A stretch of 64,000 nucleotides of DNA from Planctomycetes bacterium UBA7888 (GCA_002500505.1 DLRM01000011.1:18370-82369), one strand, 5' to 3'; positions 50,714 to 61,200 are shown, numbered from the stretch's first letter. The notes: generated by a model not told the origin, from the sequence alone. Numbers and translations are program-made.

Positions 50714-51761
50714 TTATGGAATCGGTGTCCTCAGAGCGCTCATTCGGGGCGCGGCCGCAGATTTAGGACCACCCGCAACTTCTTTCACTATCCTCTTGGA
50801 CGAAAATGCCGCACCAACCACACAAACTTCGATTGAAGAGGCTTTAGGTGATTTAGAGATTTCGATTCATACCCACCTTTGGAAGGCTTGTGAATCAAAA
50901 AAAACCTTACATGAAGCTGACTCCCTCGCTCGAGAAATCGTGCAACAAGGAGTGGACCGGCAGTCCGTTTTGATTGCCGTTGGTGGTGGGGTCACAACCG
51001 ACATGGGTGGATTCTTGGCCTCTACTTTGTTGAGGGGGATTCGGTGGGGCGCCATCCCAACCACCTTGCTTGCGATGGCGGACGCCGCTTTGGGTGGTAA
51101 AACCGCCGTAAATCTCCCGGAAGGAAAGAACCTTGTGGGGACTTTTCATCAACCCCTCTTTGTGATTTGCGATGTGGACACTCTCGGAACTCTTCCTGCC
51201 CGAGAGATGAACTCTGGCCTCGGTGAGGTAGTCAAAACCGCCTTCCTTTCTGGTGAAGAGAGCTTCCGTCAATTGGAAGAATCCAATCCTGCGGAGCTTC
51301 GGCAGCCTGGAGATTCTTTGTTGGCCGCAGTGTCCAATGCGGGACGAACCAAAATGCAAATCGTTGAAGAGGATCCTAAGGAACATGGTATTCGGAAACT
51401 CCTCAACCTTGGACACACCTTTGGGCATGCCCTGGAAACCGCTGCCGGCCATGGGACCCTTGCCCACGGAGAAGCTGTTGCCCTCGGGCTACGATGCGCC
51501 GTCCGAATGGCGACGGACATGGATATCGCGGAAAACGGAGTGGCAGTTCGGTTGCGCTCCCTTTGCACAAAGCTAGGTTTTGCAAGCGAATATCCTGGCA
51601 CTCTCCCAGGAATTCAAGAGCTTTGCACCCTCCTCTCGCGAGACAAAAAAGCCCAGGCCGGAAGCCTTGACCTCATCCTGCCGGTAGAACCCGGCCGTTG
51701 CCTTCTCCTGCGAGGGGTTGAAACCCAAGCCGCCGCTGAGGTCATCCATAAAGAGCTCTAG
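50700..51761 (+). CDS. aroB: 3-dehydroquinate synthase
   Basis: Second step of the shikimate pathway. NAD site GGGVTTDMGGFLASTLLRGI (about 98), then the PTTLLAMADAALGGKTAVN run, zinc ligands in SGLGEVVKTAFL (Glu), LGHTFGHALE (His) and AHGEAVALG (His). 353 residues, usual length. GGAGG at 50686-50690, nine bases before the ATG at 50700, fixes the start inside the 3' end of the upstream gene. Other aro genes are not adjacent. Confidence 0.96.
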   Translation: MIHPSYGIGVLRALIRGAAADLGPPATSFTILLDENAAPTTQTSIEEALGDLEISIHTHLWKACESKKTLHEADSLAREIVQQGVDRQSVLIAVGGGVTTDMGGFLASTLLRGIRWGAIPTTLLAMADAALGGKTAVNLPEGKNLVGTFHQPLFVICDVDTLGTLPAREMNSGLGEVVKTAFLSGEESFRQLEESNPAELRQPGDSLLAAVSNAGRTKMQIVEEDPKEHGIRKLLNLGHTFGHALETAAGHGTLAHGEAVALGLRCAVRMATDMDIAENGVAVRLRSLCTKLGFASEYPGTLPGIQELCTLLSRDKKAQAGSLDLILPVEPGRCLLLRGVETQAAAEVIHKEL

Positions 51762-51795
51762 GAACTTGGGGAGGGGATGCTAAACTAGGTCTTTA

Positions 51796-54700
51796 ATGCC
51801 CCGCCGGAACGACCTCGAATCCATCCTCATCATCGGGTCCGGGCCGATTATTATCGGTCAAGCCTGCGAGTTCGATTATTCCGGAACTCAGGCGATTAAA
51901 GCACTCAAAGAGGAAGGCTATCGCATCCTTTTAATCAACTCGAATCCGGCTTCAATTATGACGGACCCTGAGTTGGCAGACCGGACCTTTATTGAGCCCA
52001 TCACTCCGGAAATTGTTGCCAAAATTATTGAAAAGGAGCGCCCTGACGCCCTCTTGCCAACTCTTGGAGGACAGACCGCTCTAAATACGGCAATGTCCCT
52101 TCAAGAGATGGGAGTGCTGGAGAAGTTTGGAGTTGAGATGCTAGGCGCACGATACGAGGTGATTCGCAAAGCAGAAGCCCGCGACGAATTCCGAGTGGCC
52201 ATGGCAAAAATTGGCCTCAAAAGTGCTCCATCTGAAATTGCACACACTCTCGCCGAAGCTCAAGGGCGCGTCGAAAAAGTCGGCCTTCCTTGTGTTATCC
52301 GACCCGCCTTCACCATGGGCGGTTCCGGTGGAGGAATCGCCTGGAACCACGAAGAATTCGACACCATTGTTTCTCGAGGCCTGCGACTTTCTCCAGTATC
52401 TGAGGTCCTAATCGAGAAGAGCCTTCTAGGGTGGAAGGAGTTTGAGTTGGAGGTCATGCGCGACCACAAAGATAACTGCGTGGTCGTTTGTTCTATCGAA
52501 AACTTGGACCCCATGGGCGTTCATACGGGTGACTCTATTACGGTTGCTCCAGCCCAAACTTTGACCGACAAAGAATATCAGCAGATGCGGAACGCTGCCT
52601 TTGCCATCATGCGCGAAATTGGTGTGGAATGCGGTGGCTCAAATGTTCAATTTGCATTAAACCCGGAAAACGGCGATCTCATTGTTATTGAAATGAACCC
52701 ACGCGTTTCTCGGTCTTCTGCGCTAGCATCGAAAGCAACGGGTTTCCCAATTGCTAAATTTGCAGCCAAACTTGCGGTCGGCTATACGCTAGATGAAATC
52801 CAAAACGACATCACAAAAGTAACGCCGGCATGTTTTGAACCGGCAATCGATTATGTCGTCACCAAAATGCCGCGTTTTGCTTTTGAAAAGTTTCCCCAAT
52901 CCGATTCAACATTGGGGACTCAAATGAAATCCGTTGGCGAAACGATGGCAATAGGTCGAACCTTTGAGGAATCTTTCCAAAAAGCTCTCCGGGGTCTTGA
53001 GGTCGGCCGCGTTGGATTCAGTGGCAAAAAGAGAGAGTTCAGCCCTGAAGAGATTCGGCAAAAAGTTTCCCGACCCGCCCCTGGGCGACTCTTTGCGCTT
53101 TACGATGCTTTTTGTGCGGACTATGAAATCGAAGAGGTCGCGCGGCTTTCGGGCGTGGACCCCTGGTTCCTGGCCTTCCTTCAACGCCTTGCAGTAGAAG
53201 ACCGCGACTTGGAAAGCTCCACACTGGAGGACTTCAGTGAAGAGAAGCTCCGAAGACTTAAGCAGAGGGGATTCTCCGATGCTCGGTTAGCACAAGCAAC
53301 ATCTCGGTCCATTGCAGAAGTTCGCGCATACCGCGAATCGTTGGGCATCCGAACGGGATACCGCCTTGTTGACACCTGTGCTGCTGAATTTGAAGCCAAA
53401 ACCCCTTACCTCTATTCAACCTTCGATTTTTCTTCTGACGAGGTCCCCCCCACGTCCAATAAAAAGGTCATAATTTTGGGCGGAGGCCCAAACCGCATTG
53501 GACAAGGGATTGAGTTTGACTACTGTTGCGTTCACGCCTCACTTGCTCTTCGTGAAATGGGCATTGAGTCCATCATGGTGAACTCGAACCCCGAAACAGT
53601 TTCGACTGACTTTGACATTTCGGATCGGCTTTACTTTGAACCCCTAACTCATGAGGATGTCCTCGCCATTTGCGAGCGCGAAAAACCAGACGGCGTGATT
53701 GTTCAATTTGGCGGCCAAACTCCGCTCAACCTAGCGGAAGGTTTGCTCAAAGCGGGAATACCGCTTTGGGGCACACCCTTTGAGGCCATTGACCGTGCAG
53801 AGGACCGGGGAAAATTCTCAGAGATGCTCAATAAGCTGAACCTGCGGGCACCGGAAAATGGTATTGCCACTGAAGAAGACGGGGCCGTCAAAATTGCTGA
53901 TCGAATCGGTTATCCTGTTTTGGTTAGGCCTTCTTATGTTTTAGGTGGCCGAGCCATGGAGATTGTTTATGACGAAAAAGATCTCCGCCGCTATATGTCT
54001 GAGGCAGTTCAAGCTTCACCGGGACACCCTGTCCTCGTGGATCGCTTTTTAGAAGATGCCATTGAAGTTGACGTGGATTGCGTGTCGGACGGCCAACAGG
54101 TCATCATTGGCGCTGTCATGGAACACATTGAAGAGGCGGGTATCCACTCGGGTGATTCGACTTGCGTCATCCCCCCCACTTCTCTGGGCGAAACCATTGA
54201 AGAAGAAATTCGAGAGGCCACCCGAGCTATGGCCCTTGAACTTGGCGTCATTGGACTAATGAATGTGCAATTCGCGGTCCGCGGCGAACGTGTTTACATC
54301 CTCGAAGTAAACCCTAGAGCTTCCCGAACCGTCCCCTATGTTTCGAAAGCAGTCGACGTTCCCTTCGCAAGAGTGGCCACGCAAATCATGGCAGGCCACA
54401 CTCTTGTGGAGCTTGGAATTCAGGAGCCAAACCCCGAAAGCACTCTCGCAGTGAAGGCCCCCGCCTTCCCTTTCGCAAAGTTCCCAGGCGCTCGGGCAGA
54501 CTTGGGACCAGAAATGCGCTCAACTGGTGAAGTAATGGGAATCGATTCCAACTTTGGAATGGCCTTCGCCAAAGCAAGCGATGCCGCTGGACGCACTCTT
54601 CCTACTGAAGGAAAAGTTTTCATTACAGTAAAAGATTCGGACAAGAGGAGTGTCGCTCTTGTCGCTCGATCCTTAACCGAAATGGGTTTTGAACTTGTCG

Positions 54701-55020
54701 CCACAGACGGAACCTGGCGCGCCCTTTCGCGCCATGGAATTCCATGCGAGCGCATTAATAAAGTTCATGAAGGTCGGCCCCATGTTGTGGATTTGATTAA
54801 GAGTCGCGACATTTCGCTTATCATCAACACCCCTCTTGGAAAAGTAACTCGACATGATGATGGCATGATTCGGTCGGAGTCTTACCAAGCTAATATTCCA
54901 TGCTTAACGACCATGTCTGCAGCAATGGCCGCACTAGAAGGTATTCAAGCTTTAAGACAGGGTGGCCCGGATGTCTGCCCCTTGCAGGATTACTTCGCAA
55001 AGGACATGGTAACGGCCTAA
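51796..55020 (+). CDS. carB: Carbamoyl-phosphate synthase large subunit
   Basis: Makes carbamoyl phosphate for pyrimidine and arginine synthesis. Two homologous ATP-grasp halves: the first begins LIIGSGPIIIGQACEFDYSG and the second VIILGGGPNRIGQGIEFDY (about residue 556). Each half carries NVQFA-type substrate motifs (GGSNVQFALNPENG; LMNVQFAVRGERVYILEVNP). The C-terminal allosteric domain (about 935-1074) has an MGS-like fold. 1074 residues, normal. The small subunit carA is not adjacent. Confidence 0.97.
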   Translation: MPRRNDLESILIIGSGPIIIGQACEFDYSGTQAIKALKEEGYRILLINSNPASIMTDPELADRTFIEPITPEIVAKIIEKERPDALLPTLGGQTALNTAMSLQEMGVLEKFGVEMLGARYEVIRKAEARDEFRVAMAKIGLKSAPSEIAHTLAEAQGRVEKVGLPCVIRPAFTMGGSGGGIAWNHEEFDTIVSRGLRLSPVSEVLIEKSLLGWKEFELEVMRDHKDNCVVVCSIENLDPMGVHTGDSITVAPAQTLTDKEYQQMRNAAFAIMREIGVECGGSNVQFALNPENGDLIVIEMNPRVSRSSALASKATGFPIAKFAAKLAVGYTLDEIQNDITKVTPACFEPAIDYVVTKMPRFAFEKFPQSDSTLGTQMKSVGETMAIGRTFEESFQKALRGLEVGRVGFSGKKREFSPEEIRQKVSRPAPGRLFALYDAFCADYEIEEVARLSGVDPWFLAFLQRLAVEDRDLESSTLEDFSEEKLRRLKQRGFSDARLAQATSRSIAEVRAYRESLGIRTGYRLVDTCAAEFEAKTPYLYSTFDFSSDEVPPTSNKKVIILGGGPNRIGQGIEFDYCCVHASLALREMGIESIMVNSNPETVSTDFDISDRLYFEPLTHEDVLAICEREKPDGVIVQFGGQTPLNLAEGLLKAGIPLWGTPFEAIDRAEDRGKFSEMLNKLNLRAPENGIATEEDGAVKIADRIGYPVLVRPSYVLGGRAMEIVYDEKDLRRYMSEAVQASPGHPVLVDRFLEDAIEVDVDCVSDGQQVIIGAVMEHIEEAGIHSGDSTCVIPPTSLGETIEEEIREATRAMALELGVIGLMNVQFAVRGERVYILEVNPRASRTVPYVSKAVDVPFARVATQIMAGHTLVELGIQEPNPESTLAVKAPAFPFAKFPGARADLGPEMRSTGEVMGIDSNFGMAFAKASDAAGRTLPTEGKVFITVKDSDKRSVALVARSLTEMGFELVATDGTWRALSRHGIPCERINKVHEGRPHVVDLIKSRDISLIINTPLGKVTRHDDGMIRSESYQANIPCLTTMSAAMAALEGIQALRQGGPDVCPLQDYFAKDMVTA

Positions 55021-56579
55021 GTTCGACCATTTCCTCTGAACAAGCTTCTGATTTCCCCCGGGAGGAGGATTGCACTGGCAGCAACTGCGGCCAAGACTCC
55101 TGAACCAATACATACGCAGATGCCCGGTATGGTGGCAGATTGTTCCCCTAACCATGCCGAGAAAAGCCCGGAGACCCAGGCAGCCGCAATTGCTGGCCCA
55201 AGGAGTTTTGGTAAGCGACGCACCAAGATAGGTTTGCGAATTTCTAAACCACGAAGTCCGCTCAGAAGAAGGGCCGCTTGAAGGCTCAGGGCAACTGCTG
55301 TCGCCCAACCTGCGCCAGGAACACCCATCTTTGGAAGCAAGTAAATGTCTAGTCCGAGATTCACAGGGATGCTAATCCCCGCAATGATGGCGGGACCGCG
55401 ATAATCTCCACGAGATTGTCGAACCCTTGTGAGCAAACCAGCGAGAGTGGCTCCAGGCAAACACCATAAATAAGCCCGTAAGGTTTCGGTCAAGAGAGGT
55501 GTGTCCGCAGAATCGTAGCGTCCATGGTCGAAGAGAACCGTCAGTACATCTGGAGCCAACACCCACAATCCGGCGGCGGCGGCCACAATCAAAAGCAAAG
55601 TGCCCTCAACAGCATTGCGCAAAGCGAAGCTCAGTTCTTCAAAGCGACCTTCTGCAGATAGCCGCGCAAAAAGAGGTAAGGTCCCTGTTGCAACAGCGAT
55701 TCCAATCAAGGCCAAAGGGAGCTGGAGCAAGCGGTTTGAGAGGTAAGCAAATGAATTTGCTTCTGCGCCAACTATTCCCCAAACCAAAGCTTGGTCCAAG
55801 GCCATGTTGATTTGAACGCCCGCCAAAGCAACGAAGGCTGGCAGAAAATCGCGCACGGTTCTGCGGCCGCTCTCGCTTCGAAACCCTGCATGAGGGAGCA
55901 TTGGGAAGCCTGCAGCGCGCACACCTGGAAGTTGGACAAGGTACTGAAGAATCCCACCTGCAAGTAAAGCCAAGGACAGGCTAATGGCGGTGCCATCTAA
56001 TTCTTCGACCAGCTTCGGTTCCGCAACAAGCAAAGCGCCAATCCAGACAAGGTTCAAAATGACAGGAGCGGCTGCGGGCGCCAAAAACCGCCCACTCATA
56101 TGTTGTGGTGCGGTGGCTAGAGCACTCAAGCAAATAGGAATAGAATAGGGAAGAAGTAAGGCAGCCAACAGGAGAACGAGTTGTTCTTTTTCACTGGCAA
56201 CTCCCATCCAAAAGAAAAGCAGGACTTCTCCAATCAGAACAAGCGCAATCAGGGCCATGCCAGTCCAGCCAACAAAAGTTCGATAAAGCAACTTGGCGGC
56301 TTCTTCACCCTTTTCTTCTCGCTCCCTGGCTAGGGCGGGCTGAACTGCAGCGCCAACAGCACCTTCACCAAAAAGGCGGCGAAATAAATTCGGCAACACC
56401 CAAGCGACAGAGAATGACCCAAAAACTGGACTCATGCCAAAAGTCGCAGTCATCATGGCATCCCGAACGAATCCAAGAATGCGAGAGAAAAGAGTCCAAA
56501 CCGAGGTCAAAGCGGACCCGCGAAAGGCGCCTCGCCCAGTCACCTTCTCTAGAGTCGGTCTTTCTTCAACCATGTCCAT
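55017..56579 (-). CDS. murJ: Lipid II flippase MurJ
   Basis: Flips the peptidoglycan precursor lipid II across the inner membrane. 520 residues, about 14 helices. Family blocks: SVWTLFSRILGFVRDAMMTA near the N-terminus, FSVAWVLPNLFRRLFGEGAVGAAVQPAL (as two joined runs) and YLSNRLLQLPLALIGIAVATG. The stop shares the bases CTAA with the carB stop. The first ATG overlaps the divergent glycosyltransferase start region. Confidence 0.95.
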   Translation of the reverse strand: MDMVEERPTLEKVTGRGAFRGSALTSVWTLFSRILGFVRDAMMTATFGMSPVFGSFSVAWVLPNLFRRLFGEGAVGAAVQPALAREREEKGEEAAKLLYRTFVGWTGMALIALVLIGEVLLFFWMGVASEKEQLVLLLAALLLPYSIPICLSALATAPQHMSGRFLAPAAAPVILNLVWIGALLVAEPKLVEELDGTAISLSLALLAGGILQYLVQLPGVRAAGFPMLPHAGFRSESGRRTVRDFLPAFVALAGVQINMALDQALVWGIVGAEANSFAYLSNRLLQLPLALIGIAVATGTLPLFARLSAEGRFEELSFALRNAVEGTLLLIVAAAAGLWVLAPDVLTVLFDHGRYDSADTPLLTETLRAYLWCLPGATLAGLLTRVRQSRGDYRGPAIIAGISIPVNLGLDIYLLPKMGVPGAGWATAVALSLQAALLLSGLRGLEIRKPILVRRLPKLLGPAIAAAWVSGLFSAWLGEQSATIPGICVCIGSGVLAAVAASAILLPGEIRSLFRGNGRT

Positions 56580-56613
56580 GCATCATGACAGTCCGGAACC
56601 TATGATTCCAGAA

Positions 56614-57600
56614 ATGCGCCTCGCCTTCGATGCCCGAGTTCGGCCTCACTCATCCTTTGCCCGTGTTCTGACCCTTCTTCAAAACTCGGCAGATGTTGCA
56701 GGAATCCCGTGGGAAGCCTGGACAGATGGACCCTGCTCTGCAGATGTCCTTTGGAGCACTCAGCAAGCGGCCATTCCTCCTGTTGAGGGTCCTCGATTTG
56801 TGGCAAGCATCTATGACACTAATCCTCTCATGGACGTTAGCCGAAGTTTCCTTTCCCGTAAGTGGAATGTATGGAAATTCCACCGCAATGTACGGAAATG
56901 CACTAGATTGGCCTGGAAAATTTCCACTTGTAGCGAGAATGCTCAACAAAATATTTTGAACTATTTCCCCTCTATGGCAGGGCATCTTTTCACTGTCCCT
57001 CTTTTTGCTGATAAAGACTTTTCCCCTGGTGCGCCCGAACCTGAGGTATTGGCAAAGTTGGATTTACAGTCCGGATACTTGCTGTATGTGGGAGCCTTAA
57101 GAAAACATAAAAACTGGGAAACCTTGGTTAGGGCTTGGGCCCAACTTCCGGAACCTCTCCGAAAAGCTCACCAACTTGTATTGGTCGGGCGAGCGAAGCG
57201 AGCACAGAACGCTCTTCGGAAATTACGTAACGAACTCTCTCCGCTCGACTCCATCAAGGTTATTGAAGATATCCCAGACGGCGGCTTGCTTGAACTCTAT
57301 CGCGGTGCGGACTTGTTTTGCTTTCCATCTCTTGCGGAAGGATTTGGCCTCCCACCTCTAGAAGCCTTGGCTTGTGGAATTCCTGTTGTTTCCAGTGATC
57401 GCACATCCCTACCCGAAATTCTCGGCCCGGCCGCTCTTTATGCAGACCCTTTGGATGCAGACGCCCTATCAAAAGTTTTGGAGCGAGGCCTAATGGACGG
57501 ACGAACTCGACAGTTTTTATCGCGTACGGGTCCCGAGCGTGCTGCAGCCTGGAACCCAGAGCGAACTGGCCGCGCGATGAAAGAGCTTCTCGAGCTCTAA
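56614..57600 (+). CDS. GT4-family glycosyltransferase
   Basis: 328 residues from ATG 56614 (MRLAFDARVR, the usual beginning of GT4 enzymes); ATG 56602 or 56578 would add 4 or 12 residues. Motifs: YVGALRKHKNWETLVRAW (acceptor/donor domain junction), LVLVGRAKRAQ, and the donor site FPSLAEGFGLPPLEALACGIPVV with the EX7E glutamates. It probably builds a surface glycan. It diverges from murJ with almost no promoter space, and its TAA directly abuts the next convergent gene. Confidence 0.9.
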   Translation: MRLAFDARVRPHSSFARVLTLLQNSADVAGIPWEAWTDGPCSADVLWSTQQAAIPPVEGPRFVASIYDTNPLMDVSRSFLSRKWNVWKFHRNVRKCTRLAWKISTCSENAQQNILNYFPSMAGHLFTVPLFADKDFSPGAPEPEVLAKLDLQSGYLLYVGALRKHKNWETLVRAWAQLPEPLRKAHQLVLVGRAKRAQNALRKLRNELSPLDSIKVIEDIPDGGLLELYRGADLFCFPSLAEGFGLPPLEALACGIPVVSSDRTSLPEILGPAALYADPLDADALSKVLERGLMDGRTRQFLSRTGPERAAAWNPERTGRAMKELLEL

Positions 57601-58230
57601 CTATTCCCCAAGCTCTTCGTCGGGAAGTGGGATGCGAATGGAGAGGATTCCCCTGAATTCGCCCACTTTGAAATCAATCGCAGAATCACTGGGATACTTT
57701 TCCGCAAGCAAGTCTTCCACTTCATCCGGTATTTGTTGCGAACTTCCATGACAAACCAAGCACGCCTCAGCAACATAAATAGGCTCCATTAAATGGTATT
57801 CGCGAACATATTCCTCGTTTGTGACAGCCTTTGTATAAGTTGCAATAGGAACTTCAGCAGTGCTTCCAAAAGCAGTTCGTTCCATCCATGCCTTTTCGTA
57901 AATGTCTGGTGCATTGAGAGGGTTCCGCAATCGAAGGGCAGTCCTCCGAAAATACCACCCCTTCTCGTTGGCGTAGTTTTGAGTCATCTCTTGGGCGACG
58001 TCACCACAAACATTGAGAGCATGGGTTGGACCACCTTCCTGCATAGAGGCTTGAAGCTTTGCTTTTAAGGAGCCCATAAAGTCATTCACGGCAGCTTTTG
58101 AGTCCTTCTCAGCAGCCAAGGCTTGGCGTTCCTGGTTTGCATGAATTCCAACGGAACCCATCAGGCGCCAAACGCCAAAGGTGATTAGGCCAACCCAAAG
58201 CAAAGCGGCAAGAATGTATTTAGGTTTCAT
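57601..58230 (-). CDS. Membrane-anchored c-type haem protein, DUF3365 (Tll0287-like)
   Basis: 209 residues: an N-terminal membrane helix (YILAALLWVGLITFGVWRLM), then a periplasmic sensor-like domain with one haem c motif CLVCH (about residue 156). The ALNVCGDVAQEMT and RRTALRLRNPLNAPD segments are typical of DUF3365. It may sense redox or bind haem as a small electron carrier. It overlaps the upstream yqeY gene by 4 bases. Confidence 0.82.
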   Translation of the reverse strand: MKPKYILAALLWVGLITFGVWRLMGSVGIHANQERQALAAEKDSKAAVNDFMGSLKAKLQASMQEGGPTHALNVCGDVAQEMTQNYANEKGWYFRRTALRLRNPLNAPDIYEKAWMERTAFGSTAEVPIATYTKAVTNEEYVREYHLMEPIYVAEACLVCHGSSQQIPDEVEDLLAEKYPSDSAIDFKVGEFRGILSIRIPLPDEELGE

Positions 58231-58712
58231 CCCAGTAAAGCGCGAACTACTTCAGAAACCGCGCGACCATCGGCGCGACCGGCAATTTTTGGCCCTGCCG
58301 CCTTCATAACGGCACCCATGTCTTTCATGGATTCAGCACCAACTTCCGCAATCACTTCTTTTAGCAAGGCTTCAAGATCCTCAGGTGCTAAGCCTTTTGG
58401 GAGATACTCTTCAATGATGACGACTTCAGCCAAGTCTTGGTCGGCCAAGTCTTGTCGATCCCCATCAATGAACATTTGCGCAGCCTCCTTTCGGCGTTTA
58501 CAAACCTTCTGCAAGGATTTAATGACTTCATCTTCCGAGAGATAGTCTGCTGGATTGTCTTTTTCCTCGTCCACACCCTGACTACCCTTCTTTTCAATTC
58601 CTGCGTTCTTTAGTTCGCTCAGAAGGCCACGCAAACATTCTGTTCGAGCCTTATCGCGATTCCGCATCGACTCTTTCACATCAGAGGCAAGTCTATCGGT
58701 TGTTTCACTCAT
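58227..58712 (-). CDS. yqeY: GatB/YqeY domain protein
   Basis: 161 residues from ATG 58712. The YqeY fold: RLASDVKESMRNRDKARTEC, then SLQKVCKRRKEAAQMFIDGD, VVIIEEYLPKGLAPEDL and MGAVMKAAGPKIAGRADGRA at the end. YqeY proteins resemble the tRNA-binding tail of GatB; their role is unclear. An insert of about 20 charged residues (KKGSQGVDEEKDNPADY) follows the first helices. The start overlaps the gyrA stop by 8 bases. Confidence 0.9.
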   Translation of the reverse strand: MSETTDRLASDVKESMRNRDKARTECLRGLLSELKNAGIEKKGSQGVDEEKDNPADYLSEDEVIKSLQKVCKRRKEAAQMFIDGDRQDLADQDLAEVVIIEEYLPKGLAPEDLEALLKEVIAEVGAESMKDMGAVMKAAGPKIAGRADGRAVSEVVRALLG

Positions 58713-61200
58713 CAGATTTTCCCTCCGCGCTTGCGCCAACGGGCTCCTCCTTTTCTTCCTCGTCGCGAACAACTGGAGCCATTCGCACCAGCTGGTCTCC
58801 ATCCTTTAGATTGACGAGGCGAACGCCTTGAGTTGCCCGGCCTTGAGTTGAGATGTCATTCACCTCTGTCCGAACCATCATGCCGGACTGAGTCATGAAA
58901 AGGACGTCATCGCAACGACTGGCATTCAGAGCATTTACAACGGGGCCATTTCGGTCAGAGGTTTTAATGCCCACGACTCCTTGTGACCCTCGTTTTGTGA
59001 GTCGGAACTCCCCGATGCGCGTCCGTTTCCCGTATCCATTTTCACAAGCAACCAAAAGAAGTTCGCTTTCAGTACCTGCGACTAGGGCGACAACTCGGTC
59101 GCCTTCCCGAAGCGCCGCACCCCGCACGCCAGCGGCTGCGCGACCCATTGAACGGGCGTCAGACTCTTTGAAACGAACCACCTTCCCGCCAGCTGTGCAA
59201 AGCATGACTTCATCGCCCTCGCTCACGAAACGAGTGCCGATTAAGCGGTCACCCTCTTCGAGTTTGGTGGCAATAATGCCCGCCCGGCGAGGGCGAGCGT
59301 AAGCACTCAGCTCCGTCTTCTTAATCTTTCCCTTTTCGGTGGCAAAAAGAAGATATTCAGCTTCCGTAAAATCGCGCGTTGCGCGAATACTCCGAATTTC
59401 TTCGTCCGGCTCAATGCCCTCGATGAGATTTCGGATGGAACGCCCCTGAGCAGTACGGTCGAGGTCGGGAAGGCGGAATACCTTCAACCAATACAGACGG
59501 CCGCGGTCTGTGACAATGAGTAAGTAGTCGTGGGTTGAGCAGACAAAAAGTTGGGAAACCGTGTCCCCTTCCTTGGACTTTCCACCCGTAATCCCGCGAC
59601 CTCCTCGAGCTTGCGCCCGATAAGTGTCTGCCGGAGTCCGCTTCGCGCGGCCTGAACGAGTGATCGTGACGACAACGGTCTCTTCCGTAATGAGATCCTC
59701 CGTAAGGAACTCATGAACGGAGCCGCCAATCTCAGTCACGCGAGGGTTGCCATACTTGGCTTCCATATCGTCAAGATCTTCGCGAATGAGGTTGTTAATG
59801 AGTTCATCTTCGGTCAACAGACGGTTGTACCAAGCGATATCCTCTTTTAGTTGATCAATCTCTTCTTGGAGTTTGTGAACCTCTAGACCAGTCAAACGGC
59901 CCAAACGCATATCCACAATGGCCTGCGATTGCCGCTCGGTGAGCTGGAATTGAGCTTCCAAACGCGCTTTCGCCTCAGATGTGTCCTTTGAAGTTTTGAC
60001 AATCTCAACCACTTCGTCAATGGCCTGAATAGCAATCATCAAGCCTTCGAGAATGTGGAGACGAGTTTCAGCTTTTTCGAGAAGGAAAGCAGTACGCCGA
60101 CGCATCACCTCAAAACGGTGGTCTTTGTATGCAAGGAGAAGCGTCTTTACGCCAACTTGCTTGGGCTGACCATCAATCAGAACGGTATTCCGGATGCTAT
60201 ATGTGGTCTGGAGTGCGCTGTGCTTGTAAAGCATATTCTCCACTACTGCTGGATCGGCATCCTTCTTCAGCTCAATGACCATCCGCATGCCAGTCCGGTC
60301 TGACTCATCACGAATATCGTGAATACCCGTAATGCGCTCATCCTTAACAGCATCAGCAATCTTCATAATGATTGCAGCCTTTTCCCGTTCGTACGGAATC
60401 TCAGTGACGACCAACTTTTCGCGACCACGACCTTCAGGCTCCTCGTGATGCATTCGGGCGCGCAAGGTGATTCGGCCCTGTCCCATTGTGTAGGCCGAAA
60501 CGATGCCTTCCCGGCCGCAAATAATTCCGCCTGTTGGGAAGTCCGGCCCAGGCATGATTTCCATAATGTCAGCAGCCGTGCACTCTGGCTGGTCAAGGAC
60601 CATTCGAATTGCACGGAGCACCTCGCTTGGATTGTGCGGTGGAAGAGCTGTACTCATTCCAACAGCAATTCCCTCCGAACCATTTACAAGTAAGTTTGGA
60701 AAGCGACCTGGAAGAACCGTTGGCTCAAGTCGAGTTTCGTCGTAGTTAGTTTTCTTATCAACAGTTTCCTTGTCAATATCAACCAACATCTCTTCGGCAG
60801 GGCCCGCCAGCCGCGCTTCGGTGTAACGCATTGCAGCAGGAGGGTCGCCATCAATGGAACCAAAGTTGCCTTGCCCGTCCACGAGAGGGGAGCGCAAACG
60901 AAACGGCTGAGCCATGCGCACCAAGGTCGGGTAAATCACCGACTCACCGTGCGGGTGATAGTTACCGCTCGTGTCACCGGCAATCTTCGCGCACTTTCGA
61001 TACTTCGAATTGGGGCGCAAGTTGAGGTCGTGCATAGCGACCAAAATGCGTCGCTGGGAAGGTTTTAGGCCATCGCGCACATCGGGTAATGCTCGATCAT
61101 GAATCACAGAAAGCGCATAAGTCAAGTACGACTCACGCATCTCGCGCTCAATTAAGCTCTCGCCGATGTGCTCCGTGGTGGGGGTGGTTTTTTCAGCCAT
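58705..61200 (-). CDS. gyrA: DNA gyrase subunit A
   Basis: Breakage-rejoining subunit of gyrase, 831 residues. The catalytic tyrosine lies in AAMRYTEARL (about residue 126); the quinolone region reads HPHGESVIYPTLVRMAQP, where Ser83 is kept and the Asp87 position (E. coli numbering) is proline. The GyrA box appears as QARGGRG (about residue 539), which marks gyrase and not ParC, and the C-terminal blades follow. gyrB is not adjacent. Confidence 0.96.
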   Translation of the reverse strand: MAEKTTPTTEHIGESLIEREMRESYLTYALSVIHDRALPDVRDGLKPSQRRILVAMHDLNLRPNSKYRKCAKIAGDTSGNYHPHGESVIYPTLVRMAQPFRLRSPLVDGQGNFGSIDGDPPAAMRYTEARLAGPAEEMLVDIDKETVDKKTNYDETRLEPTVLPGRFPNLLVNGSEGIAVGMSTALPPHNPSEVLRAIRMVLDQPECTAADIMEIMPGPDFPTGGIICGREGIVSAYTMGQGRITLRARMHHEEPEGRGREKLVVTEIPYEREKAAIIMKIADAVKDERITGIHDIRDESDRTGMRMVIELKKDADPAVVENMLYKHSALQTTYSIRNTVLIDGQPKQVGVKTLLLAYKDHRFEVMRRRTAFLLEKAETRLHILEGLMIAIQAIDEVVEIVKTSKDTSEAKARLEAQFQLTERQSQAIVDMRLGRLTGLEVHKLQEEIDQLKEDIAWYNRLLTEDELINNLIREDLDDMEAKYGNPRVTEIGGSVHEFLTEDLITEETVVVTITRSGRAKRTPADTYRAQARGGRGITGGKSKEGDTVSQLFVCSTHDYLLIVTDRGRLYWLKVFRLPDLDRTAQGRSIRNLIEGIEPDEEIRSIRATRDFTEAEYLLFATEKGKIKKTELSAYARPRRAGIIATKLEEGDRLIGTRFVSEGDEVMLCTAGGKVVRFKESDARSMGRAAAGVRGAALREGDRVVALVAGTESELLLVACENGYGKRTRIGEFRLTKRGSQGVVGIKTSDRNGPVVNALNASRCDDVLFMTQSGMMVRTEVNDISTQGRATQGVRLVNLKDGDQLVRMAPVVRDEEEKEEPVGASAEGKSDE

